Shown: piece after piece, positions 1 to 5,903 of the stretch
Numbering within the stretch: the first letter of the stretch is position 1
How the letters are laid out: each line of letters opens with the position of its first letter
Assembly: GCA_027293245.1 (NCBI GenBank)
Contig: JAPUFZ010000126.1
Span: 1-5,903 of the forward strand
Source: Gammaproteobacteria bacterium
GTDB taxonomy: Bacteria > Pseudomonadota > Gammaproteobacteria > GCA-001735895
Length of the DNA stretch: 5,903 nucleotides
Direction: 5' to 3'
Program-made: the position numbers and the translations under genes
The notes under the pieces: generated by a model
The model's input: only the letters and a program-made list of their open reading frames with translations
The model's database searches: none
What the model was told of the DNA's origin: nothing

Positions 1-441
1 GCGTTAATCGCCGGATTAGGATGGGCGGTAGGAGCAGTCCTATTGCGTAAAGATGATGGCAGTCGCAGTATCGAGATTTGTGCGGTTTATTTTTTCTATA
101 GCGTCCTGGCCGCCTTTATACTGGCGCTATCGCCGCTTGCAGGCGAAATCGTCGCACCAGACTGGTCGACTATTATTGATATCTTACCCTGGTCTATTCC
201 CATCGCCCTGTTGGTCATACCCGCTGCCTACGCCGTTTTTTGGGGCGCACCACATCTGAACCCTGGAGTCGTTGGCCTGTTAATGATGACTGAAATCAGC
301 GTCGGTGTGGTGACCGCGGCTATCTGGGCCAATGAACCGTTTGGCATGCGTGAATTAGTCGGTGTCACCCTGATTACACTGGCGGGGCTGAGCGAGCTTA
401 TCTATTTACCGATTAGGCGAGTTCTTAATTCAACACGCTAG
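1..441 (+). CDS. EamA/DMT-family transporter, C-terminal part (5' end outside the window)
   Basis: This reading frame is open from the first base and ends at TAG 439-441, giving 146 visible residues. An internal TTG at 43 should not be taken as the start, because hydrophobic sequence in the same frame continues upstream of it. The visible part has about five membrane segments: residues 1-15 (cut by the edge), 26-48, 64-83, 88-109 and 116-137. It then ends in a short basic tail (IRRVLNSTR). The fourth and fifth segments flank a NEPFGMRELVG stretch. This matches the usual end of an EamA repeat, where a conserved 'GE/NEP' turn precedes the last helix. DMT proteins usually have ten helices in two repeats, so this is probably the second repeat. 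The family exports or exchanges small metabolites and amino acids across the inner membrane; the substrate cannot be read from this fragment. Family assignment is fairly sure, function unknown. Confidence 0.8.
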   Translation, partial: ALIAGLGWAVGAVLLRKDDGSRSIEICAVYFFYSVLAAFILALSPLAGEIVAPDWSTIIDILPWSIPIALLVIPAAYAVFWGAPHLNPGVVGLLMMTEISVGVVTAAIWANEPFGMRELVGVTLITLAGLSELIYLPIRRVLNSTR

Positions 442-455
442 CAGCCTGTCGGGCC

Positions 456-484
456 TTTACCAGGTAATAAACCAATATTATAAT
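456..484 (+). promoter_or_regulatory. Candidate distal sigma70-type promoter for fhs
   Basis: A perfect -10 hexamer TATAAT lies at 479-484. It is preceded, with exactly 17 bases between, by TTTACC at 456-461, which matches four of six positions of TTGACA. Transcription would start near 491 and leave a leader of about 136 bases before fhs. The -35 hexamer overlaps an 11-base dyad, TTACC-A-GGTAA (457-467). The call rests on hexamer match and spacing only. AT-rich gaps produce such matches by chance, so it is a candidate. Confidence 0.4.
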
Positions 485-556
485 GTCGTTTTCGCGATAC
501 TTTCTGGTTTGCGCTACTCATATGATAGCCTTCCGCAACGAACGACCACGGCTAAC

Positions 557-585
557 TTGATAGGGTGGCACCAATTAGGTTAAAT
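557..585 (+). promoter_or_regulatory. Candidate proximal sigma70-type promoter for fhs
   Basis: TTGATA at 557-562 (five of six matches to the -35 consensus) and TTAAAT at 580-585 (four of six to the -10 consensus) are separated by 17 bases. Transcription would begin near 592, giving a short leader of about 35 bases that contains the fhs ribosome binding site. It could act together with, or instead of, the more distal candidate whose -10 is at 479-484. A dyad overlaps this -10 hexamer and is listed separately. Confidence 0.4.
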
Positions 586-588
586 TGG
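571..588. promoter_or_regulatory. Inverted repeat (possible operator) over the fhs proximal -10
   Basis: CCAATT (571-576) and AATTGG (583-588) form a perfect 6-base inverted repeat with a 6-base spacer, spanning the end of the spacer and the whole TTAAAT -10 candidate. A dyad of this size and position could bind a dimeric repressor. I do not recognise the half-site as that of a specific regulator, and its AT-rich composition raises the odds of a chance match. Confidence 0.3.
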
Positions 589-616
589 AATATTAAATTA
601 TTGACCCCCTCTATTT

Positions 617-620
617 GGAG
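617..620 (+). promoter_or_regulatory. Ribosome binding site deciding the fhs start
   Basis: GGAG followed by six A residues places a Shine-Dalgarno core at the right distance from ATG 627. This selects 627 over the in-frame TTG at 615, which shares bases with the site itself. Confidence 0.8.
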
Positions 621-626
621 AAAAAA

Positions 627-2300
627 ATGGCTAAAAGTGACATAGAAATTGCTCGCGAAGCAAGTTTGAAACCTATCACTGAAATTGCTGACAAGCTTGG
701 AATTCCGGCGAGCGCGTTGCTACCCTATGGTCACGACAAGGGTAAAATTACTTTAGACTACATCAGGTCGCTAGAGTCCAAAAAAGACGGTAAATTGATA
801 CTGGTAACCGCAATTTCTCCCACTCCCGCGGGCGAAGGTAAAACCACCACAACTGTAGGTCTTGGCGATGGGTTGAACAGCATAGGTAAAAACGCGGTCA
901 TGTGTTTACGCGAACCCAGTCTCGGACCCTGTTTCGGAATGAAGGGTGGCGCGGCAGGTGGCGGTTATGCGCAAGTCGTACCGATGGAAGATATCAACCT
1001 GCATTTTACCGGTGACTTTCACGCCATTGGTGCCGCGCACAACCTGTTATCAGCCCTGATCGATAATCATGTTCATTGGGAAAACAAATCGGGTCTTGAT
1101 CCGCGACGAATCACCTGGAAACGGGTAATGGATATGAATGATCGTACCCTGCGCGATATTATTATCGGTCTCGGTGGCCCGGGTAACGGCACGCCGAGAC
1201 AAAGTGGCTTCGATATTACGGTAGCTTCAGAAATCATGGCTATTTTTTGCCTGGCGACAGACCTGGACGATCTCAACCGTCGTATTAGCAATATCGTTAT
1301 CGGCTATACGCGCGATCTGAAACCAGTCTATGCGCGAGATGTAAATGCCCCAGGCGCCATGACAGTATTATTGAAAGATGCATTCATGCCCAACCTGGTG
1401 CAAACACTGGAGAATAATCCTGCCTTCATCCACGGAGGCCCATTTGCTAATATTGCCCATGGTTGCAACTCGGTAATAGCGACTAAAACAGCGCTTAAGC
1501 TGGCCGACTATGTTGTTACAGAAGCTGGATTCGGTGCTGACCTGGGTGCGGAGAAATTCTTCGACATCAAGTGCCGCAAGGCAGGTCTGCATCCGGATGC
1601 CGTTGTCCTGGTTGCCACTGCACGTGCACTCAAAATGCATGGTGGTGTAGCAAAAGATACGCTTACCAGTGAAAATATTGAAGCGATCAGCAAGGGCTGT
1701 GAAAATCTGGGCAAACATATTCGTAATTTGAGCCAGTTTGGTGTGCCGGTCACGGTTGCGATCAATCGATTCTCGGCCGATACCGATGCTGAACTCATGA
1801 CCATTGAAAAATATTGTACCAACCTTGGTGTAAAGGTATTTGATTGTAATCACTGGGGAGAGGGTAGTGCCGGTGTACAGGAGCTCGCGCATCATGTCGC
1901 GGCGGTGGCCGATTCAGGGCAGGCACAGTTCCATACACTGTACGATGACAATATGACCCTTTGGGACAAGGCCCGTCACATTGCACGCACCCTGTATGGC
2001 GCCGATGACTTAATTGCCGATAAGAAAGTGCGTAATCAGTTCGCCAAATTCGAAGCGGAAGGTTACGGTCATTTTCCGGTTTGTATGGCGAAAACTCAAT
2101 ACAGTTTTTCCACCGACCCGGCACTATTGGGTGCACCCAGGGGCCACGAGGTGCCTGTCCGCGAAATTCGCCTGTCCGCGGGTGCCGAATTTGTCGTTGT
2201 TGTCTGTGGTGATATCATGACGATGCCCGGTTTACCACGGCTGCCTTCAGCTAACAGTATCCGTTTAAATGATAAAGGCCAGGTCGAAGGTCTGTTTTAG
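627..2300 (+). CDS. fhs: Formate--tetrahydrofolate ligase (10-formyl-THF synthetase)
   Basis: This is a complete 557-residue protein of normal family length (about 555-560). It makes 10-formyl-THF from formate, THF and ATP in the cytosol, feeding purine and formyl-methionine synthesis or running in reverse to release formate and ATP. Visible landmarks are the P-loop TPAGEGKT (66-73), the first family signature [11 protein letters not shown] (104-114), [13 protein letters not shown] (299-311), the second signature region [12 protein letters not shown] (329-340), and the conserved C-terminal [15 protein letters not shown] (528-542). No expected region is missing. I chose ATG 627 because GGAG at 617-620 sits six bases upstream; an in-frame TTG at 615 would begin inside that ribosome binding site. 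Transcription probably starts in the 442-626 gap. A gene of unknown function follows 63 bases downstream on the same strand. No folD, purU or glycine-cleavage gene is visible, so the metabolic direction cannot be read from context. The assignment is very secure. Confidence 0.98.
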   Translation: MAKSDIEIAREASLKPITEIADKLGIPASALLPYGHDKGKITLDYIRSLESKKDGKLILVTAISPTPAGEGKTTTTVGLGDGLNSIGKNAVMCLREPSLGPCFGMKGGAAGGGYAQVVPMEDINLHFTGDFHAIGAAHNLLSALIDNHVHWENKSGLDPRRITWKRVMDMNDRTLRDIIIGLGGPGNGTPRQSGFDITVASEIMAIFCLATDLDDLNRRISNIVIGYTRDLKPVYARDVNAPGAMTVLLKDAFMPNLVQTLENNPAFIHGGPFANIAHGCNSVIATKTALKLADYVVTEAGFGADLGAEKFFDIKCRKAGLHPDAVVLVATARALKMHGGVAKDTLTSENIEAISKGCENLGKHIRNLSQFGVPVTVAINRFSADTDAELMTIEKYCTNLGVKVFDCNHWGEGSAGVQELAHHVAAVADSGQAQFHTLYDDNMTLWDKARHIARTLYGADDLIADKKVRNQFAKFEAEGYGHFPVCMAKTQYSFSTDPALLGAPRGHEVPVREIRLSAGAEFVVVVCGDIMTMPGLPRLPSANSIRLNDKGQVEGLF

Positions 2301-2307
2301 TCGACAG

Positions 2308-2338
2308 GGGTAGTGGGCGGGTTTTTTGCTCGCTACCC
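2308..2338 (+). other. Hairpin just after fhs, no U-tract
   Basis: Bases 2308-2318 (GGGTAGTGGGC) pair with 2328-2338 (GCTCGCTACCC) in an 11-pair stem with two G-U wobbles, closing a 9-base loop that contains six T. It starts eight bases after the fhs stop. The T run is in the loop and the 3' flank is CG-rich, so this is not a standard intrinsic terminator on either strand. It may protect the 3' end of fhs mRNA or lower expression of the next gene. It also buries an in-frame GTG at 2313. Confidence 0.5.
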
Positions 2339-2363
2339 GGTTCCGCCGCAAATAGACACACTA

Positions 2364-2903
2364 ATGGATCCGCAGTTAAGCTCAGCAGAGTCGTATAAGC
2401 GTTTTGTTGCGTGGCAGTGCCGGTTACGTAAAATGAGCATGCGCGAACTTGGCGGACGACCCACTCCCGGGATGAGCGCCGGGGTTTACTCGGTTTCGGG
2501 TAGTGAGGAAAAGTGGCGCATGAATTTCCTCATCGTTAAACAGGATTCGGATTTTCTCAATGCCGAGTTAAGACATATTATTCATAAGACCCAGGATTCA
2601 GCAGAAAGGCTTAAGAGTGGATTGCGAATACTGTCCGAGCGACATTACCAGGATGATTTCAATTTTAGCGACGAACTCACTGCGTTGTTTGGCCTTGATT
2701 CCGGGCTAGCGGATGCGCTGATCACGGCTGGAGAGTGCCACCTGAAGTTTGCCGAAAGCAACATGGAATACGCATTTGATTTCAGTGTTAGAGCAATGCA
2801 AGAGCAGGATCTCGCGCATCAGGCCACCTATTGGCATAATCACCTGTTTAATCCATCGATACCAGGGCGCGTACGCATACTTGGTTTTACCCCGCGTTTA
2901 TAA
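2364..2903 (+). CDS. Uncharacterised protein downstream of fhs (179 aa)
   Basis: I cannot name this gene. It encodes 179 residues from ATG 2364 to TAA 2901-2903. The frame is open back to GTG 2313 (196 residues), but that codon is inside an 11-bp hairpin stem with only two bases between it and an AGGGG run, so the ATG is preferred, although no strong ribosome binding site precedes it either. There is no signal peptide or membrane segment, so it is probably a soluble cytosolic protein. It has features typical of a constrained family: FVAWQCRLR (14-22), GRPTPGM (31-37), a hydrophobic strand MNFLIVK (53-59), an acidic and helical middle, and YWHNHLFNP (156-164) near the end. From memory, similar unannotated proteins with an FVAWQCRxR...GRPxPGM start and an IWHNxLFNP end occur in other Proteobacteria; this needs a database check. 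The 63-base gap after fhs, with no terminator seen, suggests co-transcription. Real gene likely, function unknown. Confidence 0.75.
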   Translation: MDPQLSSAESYKRFVAWQCRLRKMSMRELGGRPTPGMSAGVYSVSGSEEKWRMNFLIVKQDSDFLNAELRHIIHKTQDSAERLKSGLRILSERHYQDDFNFSDELTALFGLDSGLADALITAGECHLKFAESNMEYAFDFSVRAMQEQDLAHQATYWHNHLFNPSIPGRVRILGFTPRL

Positions 2904-3398
2904 GTATATTGACAGTTCGCGGTGACTTCGTTGTTGGTCCGGGTCTTCCTGCGACTCGATAGATTCAATCTTGCTGATGTACTCGGCGGGTAATCCATGT
3001 TCGATTGCGCCGCGTAGTACGTGCTGTTTGTACCAGTGGTATGGAATCAGGCTATGGTCGATTTCGATGGCGTAGTAGGTAACGGCGGACAGGACTTGAC
3101 CCAAAGGTGTTCGAATTTCGACAAGCTTTTCATCGTATCCCCTGCCCAGGCCTTCTATTTGATCGAGCGTTTGTTTGTCTGCATTTGAAATATTATAAAT
3201 GATACCTATCACTTCATCGCTGGCATCGCCTGTCAGCTCGATATCACATTTGGCCGATAGACCGGCATCATCTTTTTTGCGAAAACTGAGTTGATGCCGG
3301 GTCAGTATGCCGATATCGAAATGCCGGGCCCCAGGCAGGCGCTGCAGCAGTCGATGAGTGGCCATATTCGAACCATAGGCGAAATAAGCGATTGACAT
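2898..3398 (-). CDS. Gamma-glutamylcyclotransferase-like (GGCT/AIG2 fold) protein
   Basis: This is a complete 166-residue protein. The N-terminus FAYGSNM (residues 6-12, with YGSN at 8-11) is the substrate-binding loop that marks the GGCT/AIG2 fold. Glu82 in DQIEGLGRGYDE is in the place of the catalytic glutamate of the family. The downstream YYAIEI strand and PYHWYKQHVLRGAIEHGLPAEY (about 119-140) match the usual end of bacterial members. Enzymes of this fold convert gamma-glutamyl amines, peptides or amino acids into 5-oxoproline and a free amine; the actual substrate cannot be read from sequence. The ATG (3396-3398) shares one base with the bipA TAA (TAATG on the minus strand), and AGGAG (complement of 3411-3415) lies 12 bases upstream inside bipA, so translation is probably coupled to bipA. 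At the other end its stop overlaps the convergent gene by six bases. Fold secure; exact activity uncertain. Confidence 0.88.
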   Translation of the reverse strand: MSIAYFAYGSNMATHRLLQRLPGARHFDIGILTRHQLSFRKKDDAGLSAKCDIELTGDASDEVIGIIYNISNADKQTLDQIEGLGRGYDEKLVEIRTPLGQVLSAVTYYAIEIDHSLIPYHWYKQHVLRGAIEHGLPAEYISKIESIESQEDPDQQRSHRELSIYL

Positions 3399-5248
3399 TA
3401 AGCCGCTGTACTCCTGGACGCACGTTTACGCTCGTACTCCAGTAGGAATTTTTTACGAATACGAATATTTTTCGGTGTGACTTCAACCAGTTCATCGTCG
3501 TCGATAAATTCCAGTGCCTGTTCCAGGGTCAGGCGCACGGGCCTGGTCAGAATCAAATTTTCATCGGTACCGGCAGCACGGATGTTAGTCAGCTGTTTGG
3601 CCTTTAGTGGATTGACAACCAGGTCGTTGGCGCGACTGTGGATGCCGACGACCATACCTTCATACACGGCTTCGGCATGACCGATCATCAGACGACCCCG
3701 TTCCTGCAGATTGAACAAGGCATAGGCCAGTGCCTTGCCGGTCGCATTTGAAATCAGCACGCCATTTTTTCTCTGGCCGATATCACCTTCAATCCTGGGG
3801 CCATAGTGATCAAATACGTGATATATCAGTCCAGTACCCGAACTCATGGTCATAAATTCAGCCTGAAAACCGATTAAACCGCGTGATGGAATCACGTAGT
3901 CGAGGCGTACCCGGCCCTTGGCGTCGGACACCATGTTTTTCAGGTCGGCCTTTCGCCCGCCGAGGGCTTCCATTACTGTGCCCTGGTATAGTTCTTCGAC
4001 ATCGACGGTGAGCTGTTCATAAGGCTCACACAACTTGCCGTCAATCTCCCGGATGATAACCTCGGCGCGCGATATCGACAATTCAAAGCCCTCGCGGCGC
4101 ATGGTTTCGATGAGGATGCCGAGGTGTAATTCTCCACGGCCCGAGACTTTGAATTTGTCCGTGTCAGCCAATTGTTCCACGCGTAGCGCGACATTGTGCA
4201 GGCATTCGCGTTGTAAGCGCTGGTCAATTTGGCGTGAGGTCAGGAACTTTCCGTCCTGCCCCGAGAAGGGTGAACTGTTGACGCTAAAAGTCATGTTTAC
4301 GGTAGGTTCGTCGACGCGCAGAGGCGGCAAGACCTCAACATGATTACGGTCGCACAAGGTATCCGATATATACAGTTTTTCGATACCGGAGAAAACAATG
4401 ATGTCGCCGGCCCTGGCGCTTTCGGTCTCAATTCGTTCCAGACCATTGAAACCAAAAATCTGCATTATGCGGCCATCACGAATTTTGCCGTCAGTGCCTG
4501 CAATCTTAACCGCGGTATTGCGATTTAGCGTACCACGCGCAATACGGCCAATACCAAGCACACCTTTATAGCTATCGTAATCGAGGCTGGATATCTGCAT
4601 CTGGAAGGGCCCGTCGACTTCAACTTGCGGCGCGGAGACATGCTTGATCACAGCTTCTAATAACGGGGTCATGTCGCCTTCGCGTGCGCTTTCATCTTCA
4701 GAGGCGTAGCCATATAACGCGGAAGCATAAATGACTGGAAAATCGAGCTGTTCGTCGCTGGCGCCTAGCGTATCGAAAAGGTCAAATACCTGATCGATGA
4801 CCCAGTGCGGGCGGGCACCCTGACGATCAATCTTGTTAACCACCACTATCGGGGTGAAACCCATGGCAAATGCTTTCTGGGTGACAAAGCGTGTCTGTGG
4901 CATGGGCCCATCAACCGCGTCGACCAGTAGCAAAACTGAATCAACCATAGACAGTATACGTTCAACCTCGCCGCCAAAATCAGCATGCCCCGGGGTGTCG
5001 ACAATATTGATTCGATAATCCTGATTTTGTTTGGCGTGATGCCAGTTAATCGCGGTATTCTTGGACAGAATAGTAATACCGCGCTCTTTTTCCAGGTCAT
5101 TAGAATCCATCACCCGATCAGGGACGTCAGCACGGGCACCGAGCGTTCCTGACTGGCTTAATAACTGGTCGACAAGCGTGGTTTTTCCATGATCAACATG
5201 GGCGATAATGGCTATGTTACGCAGGTCTTCGCGACTACGGGAAGTCAT
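3398..5248 (-). CDS. typA/bipA: Ribosome-associated translational GTPase TypA/BipA
   Basis: This is a complete 616-residue protein, slightly longer than usual (about 600-610). BipA is an EF-G-like GTPase that binds 70S ribosomes, helps assemble the 50S subunit, and supports growth in the cold and under stress. All GTPase motifs are intact: G1 AHVDHGKT (16-23), switch I/G2 with ERGITI (55-60), G3 DTPGH (84-88), G4 NKID (138-141) and G5 SAL (176-178). Next come a beta-barrel domain (about 205-300), an EF-G-III-like domain with [23 protein letters not shown], and the BipA-specific C-terminus with [16 protein letters not shown] and [15 protein letters not shown] (549-563). Compared with E. coli as I remember it, there are about six extra residues (HHAKQN, near 70-76) between switch I and G3. 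Met1 is preferred because the usual [13 protein letters not shown] follows closely and the frame has no better start, although no clear Shine-Dalgarno sequence precedes it. It is first in an operon with the GGCT-like gene. Confidence 0.98.
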   Translation of the reverse strand: MTSRSREDLRNIAIIAHVDHGKTTLVDQLLSQSGTLGARADVPDRVMDSNDLEKERGITILSKNTAINWHHAKQNQDYRINIVDTPGHADFGGEVERILSMVDSVLLLVDAVDGPMPQTRFVTQKAFAMGFTPIVVVNKIDRQGARPHWVIDQVFDLFDTLGASDEQLDFPVIYASALYGYASEDESAREGDMTPLLEAVIKHVSAPQVEVDGPFQMQISSLDYDSYKGVLGIGRIARGTLNRNTAVKIAGTDGKIRDGRIMQIFGFNGLERIETESARAGDIIVFSGIEKLYISDTLCDRNHVEVLPPLRVDEPTVNMTFSVNSSPFSGQDGKFLTSRQIDQRLQRECLHNVALRVEQLADTDKFKVSGRGELHLGILIETMRREGFELSISRAEVIIREIDGKLCEPYEQLTVDVEELYQGTVMEALGGRKADLKNMVSDAKGRVRLDYVIPSRGLIGFQAEFMTMSSGTGLIYHVFDHYGPRIEGDIGQRKNGVLISNATGKALAYALFNLQERGRLMIGHAEAVYEGMVVGIHSRANDLVVNPLKAKQLTNIRAAGTDENLILTRPVRLTLEQALEFIDDDELVEVTPKNIRIRKKFLLEYERKRASRSTAA

Positions 5249-5278
5249 AATAATATTCGATTGTTTATACGGCGCGCG

Positions 5279-5318
5279 ATTATAGCGCTTCAGGCCAGCA
5301 ACACCATGTTTTTTTTGA
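5279..5318 (-). promoter_or_regulatory. Candidate bipA promoter with AT-rich upstream tract and GC-rich discriminator
   Basis: On the minus strand a perfect TATAAT (complement of 5279-5284) lies 30 bases before the bipA ATG, giving a leader of about 23 bases. Directly downstream is CGCGCGCC (complement of 5271-5278), a GC-rich discriminator. Upstream is an A8 tract (complement of 5309-5316), at about -37 to -44 from the predicted start, followed by AAAACTT, resembling an UP element. The -35 at 17-base spacing is poor (ATGGTG). The call rests on position and composition only. Confidence 0.45.
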
Positions 5319-5355
5319 AGTTTTCAGACTAGCAGTCTGTCATACTTAGTTGCCA

Positions 5356-5414
5356 GGGTTGCGGTATCCGGGCGTTTGCCCAGGACACGCTGTGTCCGCT
5401 GATACCGGCCGCCC
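5356..5414. repeat. Nested inverted repeats able to form a three-way junction
   Basis: An outer stem GGTATC/GATACC (5363-5368 with 5401-5406) encloses two hairpins side by side: GGGC/GCCC (5370-5373 with 5378-5381, GTTT loop) and GGACAC/GTGTCC (5383-5388 with 5392-5397, GCT loop). The joining segments are only C5369, A5382 and GCT 5398-5400. The outer stem extends outward imperfectly through GC/GC with a bulged G5408 to GGG/CCC (5356-5358 with 5412-5414). All core stems are perfectly complementary, so either strand could fold. It lies in non-coding DNA about 110-165 bases upstream of the bipA ATG. I do not recognise it as a named RNA or repeat class. Confidence 0.6.
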
Positions 5415-5624
5415 AGCCTATCACCCGCCTACTATGCTGAAGTTGTTCGTTTAACTATGTAATTTTTCCCTGCTCAATAAAACCCGAAGAAAATAATAAC
5501 CGCTTAGGGTTGATTACCTGAAGTCAGGGGGTCAGCCAAAGTAAAACAATTATCAATATGGCAGTTTTCACACACCCTGGGTTCATAACAGACATACAGG
5601 ACGAACTAACGTATTGCACCCGGA

Positions 5625-5903
5625 TCAGCTTGTTGGCTCTTCGTTGAACACCGGCAAATCGTCGGTGATTTCGTACCACTTTGCCATGTAGTCGACGTAG
5701 ATATGTCTGACGGGTTTGGCTTCGGGATCGTCATCCAGACCGCCGAATGGTATCACCGCAATTCCTCTGTCGGGGTCGAGGCGTGGCATCTTCGATCCGC
5801 AGGTTTTGCAAAACACTTGCATGAAATATTTCGCATCGGGCACTTTGTAATACGCCAGATTATCTTCACCTTGCACAAACTTGACGCCATCCATCGACGT
5901 AAA
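5625..5903 (-). CDS. GFA/CENP-V-type zinc-binding protein, C-terminal part (5' end outside the window)
   Basis: The frame is open to the right edge and ends at TGA (complement of 5625-5627), giving 92 visible residues. A Met codon at 5892-5894 is probably internal: family members start well upstream of this point and the residues before it (Phe-Thr-Ser) continue the frame. Visible features are a strand-rich VKFVQGEDNLAYYKVP, then FCKTCGS (Cys32 and Cys35 of the visible part), which corresponds to the late zinc-binding CxxC of the GFA fold. PRLDPDRGIAVIPFGGLDDDP and a KWYEITDDLPVF ending are typical of bacterial GFA-domain proteins. The family was named after glutathione-dependent formaldehyde-activating enzyme, but most members have no proven function, and the N-terminal cysteines that would help classify this one are not visible. 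It precedes bipA on the same strand across a 376-base gap, so co-transcription is doubtful. Confidence 0.85.
   Translation of the reverse strand, partial: FTSMDGVKFVQGEDNLAYYKVPDAKYFMQVFCKTCGSKMPRLDPDRGIAVIPFGGLDDDPEAKPVRHIYVDYMAKWYEITDDLPVFNEEPTS

Larger units (their letters stand above)
5249..5624. other. 376-base gap between bipA and the GFA-like gene
   Basis: Both flanking genes are on the minus strand. I see no open frame here longer than about 30 codons, and no tRNA or known riboswitch. The end nearest bipA carries its promoter. The middle holds a short CAGACT/AGTCTG hairpin (5325-5339) and the larger nested inverted repeat at 5356-5414. Further right is a near-palindrome, CCTGA-AG-TCAGG (5517-5528). 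On the minus strand AACC/GGTT (complement of 5498-5513) is followed by a T-rich stretch and is at best a weak terminator for the GFA-like gene. Confidence 0.6.

Noticed and set aside
43..60. TTG at 43 as the start of the first gene.
   Set aside because: The same frame is open to base 1 and encodes a hydrophobic helix continuous with the transporter; the gene simply begins outside the window.
562..572. AGGGTGGCACC resembles the conserved T-box riboswitch sequence (AGGGTGGNACC...).
   Set aside because: The final GCG of the motif is absent, the possible leader upstream is too short for the specifier stem, no terminator follows, and fhs is not a typical T-box target. Probably chance.
1368..1895. 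A 175-codon open frame antisense to fhs, with others at 1508-1822 and 1795-2136.
   Set aside because: They lie wholly inside a clear fhs gene, their products are cysteine/arginine/isoleucine-rich with no recognisable motif, and they are explained as shadows of the coding strand.
2877..2907. ATACTT...AAGTAT inverted repeat across the convergent stop codons, considered as a bidirectional terminator.
   Set aside because: The stem is six AT-rich pairs with a 19-base loop and no clean U-tract, so it is too weak to call.
3268..5100. Several open frames of 60-100 codons overlapping bipA on both strands.
   Set aside because: bipA is intact with all its motifs throughout this region; the alternative frames show no family features.
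5325..5339. CAGACT-AGC-AGTCTG hairpin considered as a terminator.
   Set aside because: There is no T-tract after it on either strand; the nearby T run precedes it on the + strand.
5892..5894. ATG (minus strand) as the start of the GFA-like gene.
   Set aside because: An 89-residue product would lack the N-terminal half of the fold, and the frame remains open to the window edge.
1..5903. Search for CRISPR arrays, insertion-sequence ends, integrase genes, toxin-antitoxin pairs or a defence system.
   Set aside because: No direct-repeat array, transposase or recombinase motif, or paired small toxin/antitoxin genes were seen; the genes present are housekeeping types.

Overview
The window looks like ordinary chromosome from a member of Pseudomonadota, most likely a gammaproteobacterium. 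The basis is the close resemblance of the TypA/BipA protein to the Escherichia coli protein as I remember it, together with the gene density and moderate base composition. I cannot place it more narrowly by eye. I see no rRNA or tRNA gene, insertion sequence, prophage gene, CRISPR array or recombinase.

Left to right: (a) 1-441, + strand, is the C-terminal half of a drug/metabolite-transporter (EamA) membrane protein cut by the window edge. (b) 442-626 is a gap with two candidate promoters and a dyad for the next gene. (c) 627-2300, +, is a complete formate--tetrahydrofolate ligase (fhs). (d) 2308-2338 is a strong hairpin without a U-tract. (e) 2364-2903, +, is a protein of unknown function, probably co-transcribed with fhs. 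(f) 2898-3398, -, is a gamma-glutamylcyclotransferase-like protein whose stop codon overlaps the tail of (e). (g) 3398-5248, -, is the ribosome-associated GTPase TypA/BipA, whose TAA shares one base with the ATG of (f) and so forms a two-gene operon. (h) 5249-5624 is a non-coding gap holding the bipA promoter and an unusual nested inverted repeat that can fold as a three-way junction. (i) 5625-5903, -, is the C-terminal part of a GFA/CENP-V-type zinc protein whose start lies beyond the right edge.

Functionally, the left half concerns one-carbon metabolism: Fhs charges tetrahydrofolate with formate. The right half concerns translation and ribosome biogenesis (BipA), with a coupled small gene of probable gamma-glutamyl chemistry. 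A formate/formaldehyde/glutathione link across fhs, the GGCT-like gene and the GFA-like gene is possible but weak, because both of the latter families are functionally broad. I found no convincing new multi-gene system. The items most worth a second look are the three-way-junction element at 5356-5414, the unknown protein next to fhs, and the overlapping bipA/GGCT pair.
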